Shown: piece after piece, positions 11,264 to 20,998 of the stretch | Layout of the letters: each line of letters starts with the position of its first letter | Position numbering within the stretch: the first letter of the stretch is position 1 | Notes under the pieces: model-generated | What the model saw: the letters and a program-made list of their open reading frames with translations, nothing else | The model's database searches: none | What the model was told of the DNA's origin: nothing | Translations under genes and position numbers: made by a program | DNA from: Gnetum montanum | Lineage: Eukaryota; Streptophyta; Gnetopsida; Gnetales; Gnetaceae | Length of the DNA: 31,908 nt | Direction: 5' to 3' | Assembly: GCA_015680685.1 (NCBI GenBank) | Contig: MNCI01003984.1 | Location: 220,044 to 251,951, forward strand

Positions 11264-11992
11264 TGATGAGTAGCAAGGTACCCCTATGCCTAACCATACG
11301 AATCACAAGTGTTCACACATGATCCAATCAAATTCCATGGATGGGACTAGTTGTCGCATCTAGATCACTATGCCTTGATCACAAGTTCACTATTTTCCAA
11401 CTTGGACTAGTGGTAGCTTTGTCATGTATGGTTTAGTCTAGAGTGAGGCATATGATTTTTATTATTTTATATTTTATTATTCTACAATTAACAATAGGTT
11501 GAAACGCAATTTATAATCAATTCAACTAATCTAATTACTAATTAATAATCAAGTACCCTAACATAAGTATTTGATTTGACTTCCCATGCACATCTTGAAC
11601 ACATATAACATGATTGGGTTCTAAATGTTAAGCATTACTAGGATTACCAATAGTCATACGCATGCTCGAAGGAATCATACTTATGTGCTTATTAATTAAC
11701 ATGCATGAAAATATAAATATTAACTAAGTGCATGAAAAGAAAATTGCATGGAAAGAAAATCTAATCTAAGTCAAAGTGCTGCAATGAATAAGAATCAATC
11801 TTAATCTTATTATCGTTCATGGAATATGTTAGGTACATTTCCACTCAAATAAGACTTTGTACAACTGACTCAAATCCACTTTATGGGCACTCACTAACTA
11901 TTCTCTAAGATTACAAAATAAAACTACAAGAATTTGGCTACTTTATCAACAAAACTATGAAAAACTCATGTAAAATTGGAGCCTAGGAACTA

Positions 11993-12002
11993 TATTTATA
12001 AG
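11993..12002 (-). promoter_or_regulatory. TATA box in the 3' LTR of copy B
   Basis: CTTATAAATA on the minus strand, identical to the TATA box of copy A and placed at the end of the U3 motif repeats. The partner LTR has CTATAAATA at 17459-17467. Confidence 0.65.
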
Positions 12003-12027
12003 CCAACATATATACCCTAACATTAGA

Positions 12028-12098
12028 TACTCGATGTCGCATCAATACCTCGATGTTGCATACCTGATGTCGTAGCTCTGATGTCATGTACCTAGCGT
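12028..12098 (-). repeat. Short tandem motif array in the U3 of copy B
   Basis: On the plus strand the motif TACCTCGATGTCGCA recurs four to five times at steps of about 12-18 bases (12028, 12046, 12061, 12077, 12088), with GATGTCG/GATGTTG/GATGTCA as the core. The partner LTR carries a more degenerate version at about 17473-17570. A position directly upstream of the TATA box suggests promoter elements. Confidence 0.65.
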
Positions 12099-12173
12099 TA
12101 GAGTAAACAAAAAATAGTGATGCATTACATGTCAAGGCTTCAATGTCAAGGCCAAACAAATCATGACTCATCA

Positions 12174-12182
12174 TACCCCCAC
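12174..12182 (-). other. Polypurine tract of copy B
   Basis: On the minus strand CGTGGGGGTA leads directly into the LTR start TGATGAGT. A G-rich run at this place is the usual plus-strand primer of LTR elements and fixes the internal side of this LTR. Confidence 0.65.
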
Positions 12183-12183
12183 G

Positions 12184-13238
12184 ATTGAATGAAAACTCAT
12201 CCTTGAGTTAAACAAAATAAGGAACAAGTTTCTTATAAGATATTGGGAAATTATGGGATTACTGACTGATATGCAAATTATTGACTAACTTTGAGTGCTA
12301 CATTATAGAATTTTATTCAAGTGGATGCATATAAAATGACAGAGTGACAAAAATACTGGACAGACATTGAAGATTACAAAATTTGTAGAGTTCCTTAAAA
12401 ATCCACTGAAGATGATTCTTCTTGTTGTCACTAGCAATGGTAAATTTTTAACCTTGATTATTATGTCAATGCTTCTCTAGTTATGCAAAACATTCTAGAA
12501 GGGTGGACTGAAATTTCTTCTCATTGTCTCATGTATCTAGCAAACATGCAAAGTTTAAGCTACTATCTTGTATGTGCTATGATGTATCCATGTTCATATC
12601 CTCCATTTTCCCTCTCTTAGCTTTGTTTTCGTGCTTAGTAAAATACCTTCTTCCTTAGATGTTTCTTTTAGCATCAGCTACAGTCACCAAAGGATCAACA
12701 TTAGCTATGGAAAATTTTCCTTAATAGGTAACCCTTGTTCTATCCCTTAGTTTTTGTTTAAGCATAAGGTGATTACACCATACTTTGTCCAAGGCTATGA
12801 GGTAACTAATATCATTAAGTTTTTCACATTATTTTGATCAATTACTATTAGTTACCATGATGTTCAAAAATAGGATGTTAGAAAAACTTTAAAAATTTTA
12901 AAGTAGGCATCTGTAGACCCCATGAATAATAAGAATAACTCAAAAAGCCAAGGAATAATTGAAACCAAAGGTTTAATTTAGAATATGGCCAAGAAATGTT
13001 AATGGATATTGAATTTGAAAAGTAGGAAAAATAATGAAAAAAATGAGAAGTAGTCCCAAAATTATGCATAAATTCAAAGAAACTATCATTGATGTTTTGG
13101 AAGACATGAAGGTTAGTTCAAAGTTATGATCAACAAAATTTATGTAGTTGGGTCCTCCCCAAAGTAGGCTCTTGCCATAATGCCCTTACATAAACACTTT
13201 TGTAGATGTCCATGGGCACCTAAGAAGTTAAATGTAGG
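12184..13238 (-). mobile_element. Untranslated 3' part of copy B
   Basis: Element-internal DNA between the second reading frame and the polypurine tract. No RT, RNase H or integrase motif appears in any frame. A 16-base block (13149-13164) is identical to 28128-28143 in copy D, which shows that this part belongs to the element and is not a foreign insertion. A run of readable codons on the minus strand at about 12600-12800 has no family I recognise. Confidence 0.55.
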
Positions 13239-13550
13239 TCATGCCTTTGTTCCTAGAAACACACAACTACCATTGTTAGGATCTTGCACTATACTACACA
13301 AAACCAAAGGCTGATAATAGCATGTAGTAGTGAGGTGAATAATGGAATGAGAAGGGATTGTAGATATTTGTATGTAAGGTACTTGACCATGTCCACAACA
13401 GGTTCTTGTGACAAGTATGATTAAAATGATCAACATACCTATCTGTCCAAGTTCATACCAAGTCCATACCATGAACAGTGACCTCACATTGATGTGTTCC
13501 TTCTTACTAACCATCATGAGTCCATAACCACCACAAAGAATAATCATCAC
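13239..13550 (-). CDS. Second reading frame of copy B, unknown function
   Basis: A 103-codon open frame, downstream of Gag in the element, that I do not recognise. It is hydrophobic: YELGQIGMLIILIILV near residues 32-48 could be a membrane segment, followed by a Cys pair and a C-terminal VLCSIVQDP ... FLGTKA. Copy D has an aligned frame at 27740-28063 with only two stops, ending in a related VLCNI ... FGGT block. Both lie about 340 bases after a shared 24-base block and stop 65-75 bases before a shared 16-base block. In DNA this AT-rich, a chance frame would contain about six stops per 100 codons. Conservation of the open frame in two old copies suggests a real second ORF; coding status is unproven. 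Confidence 0.45.
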   Translation of the reverse strand: MMIILCGGYGLMMVSKKEHINVRSLFMVWTWYELGQIGMLIILIILVTRTCCGHGQVPYIQISTIPSHSIIHLTTTCYYQPLVLCSIVQDPNNGSCVFLGTKA

Positions 13551-13687
13551 TCTAAAAAGAGAAGAAAAAAGAAGAAGGAAGGAAGGAGCTTAGTTGGAGG
13601 GGTGCCTTCAAGCATGGGTAACATGTCTTTCTAGCCCCATAACCAATTCTTGTAGCCCATTATTATGTCTAAGGGATGTGTTTTGAA

Positions 13688-13760
13688 TTCCCATTATTTT
13701 TTTTGTTTTTATTTTCTTTTTCTTCTTCTTTTCTTTCTTTTATTTCTTTTCTATATTTTA
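13688..13760 (-). repeat. Purine-rich tract (element sense) in copy B
   Basis: The plus strand is almost pure T and C here (TTTTTTTTGTTTTTATTTTCTTTTTC and on), so the element's sense strand is (A/G)-rich. Copy D has a matching GAAAAG-rich tract at 27595-27700 in the same relative position, which suggests a retained feature of the element RNA and not a random low-complexity patch. Confidence 0.6.
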
Positions 13761-14257
13761 AAGTTTCTTTTGGATGGGAACCACACGATGCAAAGACAAA
13801 GCTTTCTTTTTATTGGTTGATGAGGAAGTGATGATACATTCCAAGAGGAGTCATAAACCACATGAAGGAAGTCAAGAAGAGACCCCAACAAGTTCCCTTG
13901 AGGTCACACCCTTTGCCATTCGCACATGGTCATTCCCTCTTTCTTCAAGATACAAAGATCATTGATTAATTTTAGTTTCATAAAAGAGGAACCAAATTAT
14001 TTCCATGAAAAATACCTTTTATTCAAATAATTGGAGGGATGGATGAGGTGGTCTCACTACTTTACATAATTACTTACCAAATCATCTTGATAGCATAGCA
14101 CAAAAAACCCAACACAAAGCATTGAATTCTGCATCATGACTTGGCAATTTTATTAATAAAAACATGAAATACATTCATAAAACATAAATATAATGACTCA
14201 AGAAAAAGAAAACTATAAAAAAAATATTAAGAAATGAAAGACATATGAAGAATTAGA

Positions 14258-15165
14258 AAATTTCAAAAATCATAAGTAAATTAGTTACTTCCATACATCT
14301 TTAAGACACTTTTATATTCTCATTTTTAAGCCACTCAATGTCTTTTGGTTTAGTGGATGCTATGTAAATTGGCTTTTGCTCACACACTTTCTCTTGAACT
14401 TTATGATGGGTTGGTATAGAGGTTGTGTTAATATTTTGAACTTTTGACCCACAACTGCACCCTTTATCATTATTGGTGATGCATGGATTCTTCTATCCCT
14501 CCACAATGATAGGTTTATTGTTTATGTCTTTTGTGTATGATTAGGGGACATCATTTTTGTAAGGAAGGTAGTTGCATAAAATTGGCCTTATTCTATTTCA
14601 AGTGATGTAGTAGGTCCATTAGTATTTTGCTTCAACTTATGGCCTTTCCTCCAGAAGGAACATTTCGGAGACTATGGTTGAGATCTACTAGTGTTATCGT
14701 TTATGTGTATGTTCACAGCACAAGTGGAATTCTCTCATTGATGTTGTAATGCTAAACCTTCCTATGTTGTTGGAGGTGACCTATGGTAGAGGTGAGTATG
14801 AGAATATTAAGGATATGATGTAGGGTGAGAGGTGTGATGTGGTAATCTCATATAAGATGTTGCCAGATAATGATATTTGGAAGAGTGGTAGTAGTGATTT
14901 GAGGTCAAGGAAGTAGAACTAGCTAGTGGAACATGGTGTTGAACACAATATTCATGTGGGTTTGGTTCATAGGAAGGATATGGTTGGTTTGGTGGTGACC
15001 TCCCCCACAACTATGGTTGTTGCCATTACAATTGATGCTAGTGTTGAGGCTAGTAATAAGTCCCCTTAGGCTAGTACACTTGGTTTTGGGGTTGTCTAAA
15101 ATTACTACATAGAAGAGGAAATATCATAGGCATGTACTTATATACAAACTTCAAATTTAATGCAC
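14258..15165 (-). pseudogene. gag: Pro/Tyr/His-rich Gag tail of copy B
   Basis: This is the C-terminal extension of Gag. The clearest piece at 14807-15010 reads MWGRSPPNQPYPSYEPNP and aligns with LWGRPSPT..PYPLYVPNP in copy D (from about 26260) and with LWWKPPLY in copy E. Further on, KCSFWRKGHKLKQ (near 14640-14680) sits where D and E have FFRCDHRNGY and FFKHICKKGQ, perhaps a decayed zinc knuckle. Stops are common and several fall where a sister copy has Gln. The end at about 14258 is extrapolated from copy D and is approximate. The role of such a tail is unknown; RNA binding or particle assembly is possible. Confidence 0.55.
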
Positions 15166-15169
15166 CAGC

Positions 15170-16701
15170 CTAATACTCTTGTAGATGCAACAAGACCAAG
15201 CAATGACCCTTTGGATGATCATATAGGTAAATGTTACATCCACCATCCTTTTTAATGGTTGAGTCTAGAGCCTCTTCTTCTATAGCCATTTCCCCTTCTT
15301 GTTGAAAAGTGTTCTTAGTTTTTTCTTGGTTCTTTTTCCTCGTTTTGTTGTGATCACTTAATCCATTTTGCACTACTCTCTCCTCTATGATTTCTACACA
15401 AGTTTTAACTTTCTCATTTATCCTCTCTAACATCTTGCCAAGCTTTGCTTCAAGCTCATTGATAAAATTTTGTATTAACAAGGTTTCTTGTAAAATCATC
15501 TCATTGAGAGCTATATCTTTTTCCTCATCATAAATATGGACCCTTTTCTTTTGAAGAGTTGGATCCCAGTTGTTTTCCTTAACATTCTCCCATTTGCATA
15601 GCTCTCCTTATTTTTTTGCCACATGCTCGATCAACTATCAAATATGATGGATTCGTAGCTCATATAATTGACCATGAGCATACATCACAAGGTTCTCCCT
15701 AGTTTCATTATGAAGCCCATTGATGATGTGGAAAAGTTTCCTTTCCTTAGAGAAATCATGGCCAAGACATCTATGTAGTAGTGAACAGAATCTATCCAAG
15801 GCCACATCCGACGGTTCATGATTTTCTTGCTTCCACTCTTGGATTTGTCTCCTTAGGTTGGACACCCTCTCATAGGTTTGCTATTTTTCATTGAAAAGTT
15901 CCAACATTATGAACCATTGTCAAATTGAATTTGGTTTTAACAATCTATACCACACTTCGGCTTCATTGATTAGTGTCCTAAGAAAGAGCTTAAGATTTTT
16001 CCATCCATTTTCAATATTGTACAAGGCATAGGCGTCATGGAAGGCTTGTATATGATGTTATGGATCTACGTTGCAGCCTCTTGCAAATTTAGGGATATTA
16101 TTTATATCAAGCCTGGGTAAGTGACTATTCCTACAATGCCTATGAGGCATCTTAATTTCCCCTATGATCTCCATCAGGCTCTTAGTGGCCAATAAGGGTT
16201 CATCATCATCAAACATGTTGTGATGAAAATTTCTATTTCTATTGTTTTATTATGATGATCTTGTCTATGCATGTTGTGATTTCTTTGATTTTTCCTATGG
16301 GTTTGATTTCTATATTTATCTTGACCCCATAGTGGATCTTTATCTCTATACCTATGTTCATCTTCGTCAAAACTAGACATTGAAGAGGAAGAGAAAGATG
16401 CAGAACTAGGAGAATTATCATGGCTTATATAGTTTTCCCCATGCTCCCTTGATTTATCTTATTTAGGTTTAGAAGAGGTCCTAGGCCTTGAGGCCCTCCT
16501 TGTTCTAGGACTTTTTCCATCTCCCCTAGGATTGTCTGCACTAGTTGAATGTAGTCTTTGGGTGTAGTAAGGATCTAAATGAGTATAGGAAATACTTGTT
16601 TGAGGTTTTTCACTTTAATTTTCTTTAGTATATATCCTTTCATTTCTCTTATGAGTGTTCTCATCATACGATGCATTATGGATCTTGTGTGAAGAAGACA
16701 T
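15170..16701 (-). pseudogene. gag: Gag remnant of retrotransposon copy B
   Basis: Starts at the ATG complementary to 16699-16701, reading MSSSHKIHN, and runs leftward. In order: a Ser/Arg/Asp/His-rich N-terminal region with SSASFSSSSMSSFDEDEHRY (16360-16420); the retrotransposon-gag core with EVWYRLLKPNSI, MLELFNEK and QIQEWKQENHEPSDVALDRF (about 15640-16010); a charged, coiled-coil-like stretch with INELEAKLGKMLERINEKV; and CNIYLYDHPKGHCLVLLHLQEY (15173-15238), a block also present in D and E. The AxxWYRxLxPxSI block is the hallmark of plant gypsy Gag (PF03732 family). Stops and shifts make it non-functional. Its 5' LTR is at 16885-17639 and no pol follows it. Confidence 0.85.
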
Positions 16702-16804
16702 GGTTTTGTCTAATAATGTGTGTGACATATTAATGTTTTCTAAGAGATAGATCATTAATACCTTTACAATGATTGTGTATAATATAACTAATATAGATAA
16801 CTAG

Positions 16805-16884
16805 NNNNNNNNNNNNNNNNNNNNNNNNNNNNNNNNNNNNNNNNNNNNNNNNNNNNNNNNNNNNNNNNNNNNNNNNNNNNNNNN
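16805..16884. other. Assembly gap of 80 Ns
   Basis: Comparison with the 3' LTR shows that the gap hides the terminal part of the 5' LTR (equivalent to 11264-11420) and the primer-binding site, about 181 bases in all. The 80-N length is therefore either a placeholder or marks a real deletion. Confidence 0.95.
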
Positions 16885-17639
16885 TTATGTATCATTTAGT
16901 CTAGAGTGAGGCATATGATTTTTATTATTTTATATTTTATTGTTCTATGATTAAAAATAGGTTGAAAATTAATTTATAATCAATTCAACTAATCTAATTG
17001 CTAATTAATAATCAACTACCCTACAATAAGTATTGAATCCCGCTTCCTGTGCACATCCTAAACACATATAACGAAACTAAGTTCCAAACATTGAGCATTT
17101 CTAGGATTACCAAGAGTCATACACATGCTTGAAGCAATTGTACTTATGTGCTTAATTAATTAACATGCATAAAAAATTTAAATATTAACTAACTACATGA
17201 AAATTAAATTGCATGGAAAGTAAATCTAATCTAAGTAAAAGTGTTGCAATGAATAAGAATCAATCTCGATCTTATTGTCATTCATGGAATATATCTAGGT
17301 ACATTTCCACTCAAATAATACTTCATACAATTGACTCAAATCCACTCTATGGACACTCACTAACTATTCTCTAAGATTACAAAATAAAACTACAAGAATT
17401 CAACTACTCTATTGACAAAACTATGAAAAACTCATGTAAAATAGGAGCCTAGGCACTATATTTATAGGCAAACATATATACCCTGACATCAAATATCCAA
17501 CATCGCTTCAAGACCATGATGCCATGTACTTAATGTTGTAGCTCTGACATCACGTACCCAACATTGAAGTAGATAGAAAATAGCAATTCATCAGATGTCA
17601 AGGTGCTGATGTGAAGGCCAAGAAAATCATGACTCATTA
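16885..17639 (-). mobile_element. 5' LTR of retrotransposon copy B (end lost in the gap)
   Basis: It aligns over its length with 11421-12173, sharing for example TTTAGTCTAGAGTGAGGCAT and TCAATTCAACTAATCTAATT. On the minus strand it begins TAATGAGT at 17639, one base different from the TGATGAGT start. It includes a TATA box (17459-17467) and the degenerate U3 motif array. The Gag leader (CTAGTTAT... on the minus strand) resumes at 16804 exactly where copies D and E have it after the primer site. I see no convincing target duplication: the outer flanks are ACATG (11259-11263) and ATAGG (17640-17644), three of five matching. Confidence 0.85.
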
Positions 17640-18527
17640 ATAGGTAGTCAAGGAATGATGCCAAATTAAAGTGAAAGTAGATATAGGATTATATAAGTTT
17701 CTAGATGATACTATGATCTTAGAGAAACACTAGTCCTTTTTCCTTGATGAAGAAACCCAAGCTTAAAGACATGCAGTTAAGCATTGATACTAGTAGACCT
17801 GCATATTTCCATTAACAGATGCACATGCTAGTGCTAACACAATGACAGACAAGCTAGATCTCACTAGCTCTACAAACATTGTTTGTGATGATAATTCTCA
17901 TGTTTGAAATATTAGCATCTTCTCCTCATTGATATAGGGCTTATGACCTAATGGAGGCATCACCAAGGTCAATTTAGAGCTCAATGTTGGTGGCACATAG
18001 TGCCTTGAAATACCAATAAGTTTTTCTTATTGCTTTTATTCTTTATTTTAATTATATATATAAAAATATATTTTGAAATTAATATATACAACAATCACAT
18101 GATTTTTTTATTCTATTTTATATATTGAATCAAAGTTAAGAGCTTCCTTTTAGAAGATCATTGGTTTAATTACCCATTGGCTCAAAATTGTACTTTTAAT
18201 TGATAGTCCTGATTTTACATTTTAGATTTCTTAAAGGATAGTTACATTATGAGATGAACTATTAATTATGATATATCCATATCTTCTTCAATAAAGCATT
18301 GTTATTATTTGTGTTATTTTGTATAGGAATAAAAACTAAGGAGATGGAGGATCCTAAGTGCCTAATAGAATTTAATAATTTTGAGGAACCTAACTACATG
18401 TAAAGAAGAGAATGATTAAAAAAAAATTGGGTGAAAGAAGAAGAAGACATCATTGGAAGAAATATAAAACCCTAGAGTTGACTAAGTATAATTTTCTTAT
18501 TCACAACCCTCTTCCTTATTTAGTTTC
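17640..18527. other. AT-rich unassigned flank of copy B
   Basis: Flanking DNA outside the 5' LTR of copy B. No recognisable gene, RNA or repeat; long A/T runs at 18030-18070 and a Lys/Glu-rich, stop-broken frame near 18410-18460. Confidence 0.4.
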
Positions 18528-18830
18528 CCTGCTCGAATGCTTGAATGGAAGGATGCACATAACTTAAAGATGCTATCTTACCTTCAAAAAGATAAAGTTC
18601 TATCTTTCCATACCATTCTCCCTTTCTTAGATTATATTAACTAATTTAGGTTCCTCCAAGATAAGGAGGAAAATATAAATTATGAATTGTATCTTAGTTA
18701 GGATTTTTTCAAGGCTTTACTAGTGATTTAGAAATCCCAATGCAAGGATTTATTGGAGGAAGTTTACCAAGTGGAAGTCGATGTAGACAAGCTTGTGCAA
18801 AAAGTAGTCCATCTTATGGATAACATTTGA
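18528..18830 (+). pseudogene. Decayed reading frame of unknown family, coiled-coil-like C-terminus
   Basis: A frame of 101 codons has only three internal stops (all TAA/TAG) before its terminal TGA. It reads PARMLEWKDAHNLKMLSYLQ, LSFHTILPFLDYIN, FRFLQDKEENINYELYLS and LLEEVYQVEVDVDKLVQKV. The last block has hydrophobic residues at heptad-like spacing, so a coiled coil is likely. The composition is protein-like and unlike the surrounding low-complexity DNA. I do not recognise the family; an old retroelement ORF or a host gene fragment are both possible. Neighbouring DNA gives no further clue. Confidence 0.4.
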
Positions 18831-19440
18831 TGCTTTGTTTAGAGCTAAGTGGTTCTTACTTAATTCATTTTTTGCCTTATTATTAGTGTATATGGTTTTG
18901 AAGGTTATTGTATGAAGTATTATTGGTTTTTTAAAAAACTTTGATGAGAATTAATACCTTTTTATTAGTTTACCATTCTATTGTCTACTAGTTTAAGATA
19001 TTTCATTTATTGCCTAGTACTGAAGTTTCTCATCGTATGAAGCTATTTACATGATACCCTAGTTTATTTTTAGTTTTCTCATATCTATGAAATGTTTACT
19101 TTTACCGGTCCATAATATTTAAGTTTGTCAATATTGTGCTCACCGATAAGATTTATTTTTTTTAATACAATTTGGAGAAAACTAGTGACACTCAGCTATA
19201 ACCCACTTGAATTGATCAATCATTATGAAGATTGTCCTAAATTTAAATTAATCTCATGTTAAAATTTAAACATCATATTTCTCTCACCAAATGATACTTA
19301 AACAGTTTATATACCCATATGAGAGATGCCCTAGGTGATGGTCTTTTAAAATGAGTTTTCAAAGGGTATTGTTTGTTGTCAAATTTTAGGCATTAACATC
19401 TACCAAGAAAGGCCTTTTCTCTTTCATGAACTTGTTTGAC
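18831..19440. other. AT-rich unassigned stretch before the satellite
   Basis: No open frame, RNA gene or clear repeat. The satellite pattern begins gradually at about 19441, so the left boundary is approximate. Confidence 0.4.
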
Positions 19441-20998
19441 AGCTAATGCGATACTCAATTTGAAGCTAGCATTTTTCATCATACAACTAGAAAAAAATTT
19501 TAGTTCTAGTACTAATGTGATGAGGCTTCTAGAAAAGGGATTTTCTTGTTGTATAGTTGACTAGGTATGATGAAAGCTATTTTTCACTAGGCTCATAGAG
19601 GATTGAATATTTGTTCTTAAGCTCAATTAAAAATGATCATGTAGAGACTATAAATAGACTCAAATTTTGGTATTGGTAATTGGTTCTAGTGCTAACATGA
19701 TTATGCTTTGTAAAAAGGATTTTATAGTTTCACAAGTTGCTTCTATATTTAACAATGTACGCAATTGTAAACATGCACTTCCACCTATAATTATAATAAA
19801 ATTTTAGTTGTAGCATTTGATTTTAGTGCTGACATGGTGAGGTTTCTTGGAAATAATTTTCTAGTTCTATAAATAGATTCTATAGTTGAAAAGGCATAAT
19901 GAAAGCTAATTTGCATTAAGCTCATGTAGAAGTAAATATTATTTTAAAGATTAATTCTAAAAATGCTCATGTAGATGCTATAACTAAAATTAAATTTTTT
20001 AGGTGACTAATTAAAGTATTAACATGGTAAGGCCTCCTAGAAAGACTTTTCTACTTTCATGAATCGATTCTATATGTTTAGGCACTCAATTATAAACATG
20101 TACTATTCACTTTACAATTAAATAAAAATCTTTTTTCTATTGACTAGTTGTATATTTGACATGGAGAAGCTTCCAAGAAATATTTTTTTGATTCTATAGC
20201 TAATGATATATGATAAAAGTTATTGTGTGCTAAGCTCAAGTAGAATCACAGATTGGTTTGAAAGATGAAAAATAAACATGCTTGTTAGACATTAGAACTA
20301 TAATCAAATTTTAGTTTAGGTGACCAGTTCTTATGCTAAGATGGTAAGGCTACCAATAAATACCTTTTTGCTTCCATGAGACTTTTAATTCTAAATTGGT
20401 TCTTTCCATTCTACAACTAAAATAAAATTTTGGTTCTAGTAACCAATTCTAGTATTGATGTGGTAAGGCTTCTTAAAAATGATTTTTTGTTTATGTGAAC
20501 TAGTTGTATAACTAATGAGTCATGATGAAAGCTATTTTATGCTAGGCTCATGTAGAACCAAAGATAAATTCTTAAGCTTAATTCTAAACATGCTAATGTA
20601 GAACCTATAACTAGAATCAAATTTGAGTTTTGTTGACCATTTCTAGTGCTATTGTGGTAAGGCTTTGTAGAAAAGATTTTTTAGTTTTACAAATTGGTTC
20701 TATATCTAATGGGGCACTCAATTTTAAACATGCACATTAAAGACAAAAACTATAATAAAATTTGAATTCTAGTAACTAGTCTTAGTACTAATGTCATGAG
20801 GCTTCTTGAAAATAGTTTTCTAGTTCTATGAACTAGTTCTAGAGCTAATGAGACATAGTGAAAGTTGTTTTACACTAAGTTCATGTAGAGCCAAAGATTT
20901 GTTCTAAAGATCAATTCTAAATATGCTTATGTAAATCCTACAAATAGAACAAAATTTTGGTTTATATGACTAGTTCAAGTATTGATGTGGTAAGGCTC
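19441..20998 (+). repeat. Dimeric satellite array, about 320-base units
   Basis: A marker (GGTGAGGCTT / GGTAAGGCTT) recurs at 19522, 19702, 19839, 20029, 20166, 20346, 20465, 20659, 20798 and 20992. Steps are 180, 137, 190, 137, 180, 119, 194, 139 and 194 bases. A second marker, ATGATGAAAGCTATTTT, occurs once per pair at about 19569, 19898, 20212, 20524 and 20857. The array is thus about five copies of a 299-333-base dimer made of two related but different subunits, each built around TTCTAGT(A/G)CT and CTAGTTCTATGAACTAG-like phrases. It is interrupted at about 20998, and the pattern reappears at 24039-24126. Confidence 0.82.

Larger units (their letters stand above)
11264..12173 (-). mobile_element. 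3' LTR of retrotransposon copy B
   Basis: This 910-base LTR reads on the minus strand from TGATGAGT at 12173 to ACTCATCA at 11264, so the two ends form a perfect 8-base inverted repeat. It contains U3 motif repeats (12028-12098), a TATA box (11993-12002) and an R/U5 that aligns over its whole length with the partial LTR at 16885-17639. A purine tract lies on the element-internal side at 12174-12182, and the outer side has no primer site, so it is the 3' LTR. Identity with its partner is about 83-85 percent by eye, which indicates an old insertion. Confidence 0.88.

Noticed and set aside
13774-13965. Plus-strand 63-codon open frame in copy B
   Set aside because: It is antisense to the 3' region of copy B that is conserved in copy D, and shows no domain or start context.
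11259-17644. Target-site duplication of copy B
   Set aside because: The flanks ACATG and ATAGG match at only three of five positions, which is not evidence.
19441-20998. CRISPR array
   Set aside because: Units of about 320 bases with diverged, contiguous subunits and no constant short repeat with spacers; the DNA is clearly eukaryotic.
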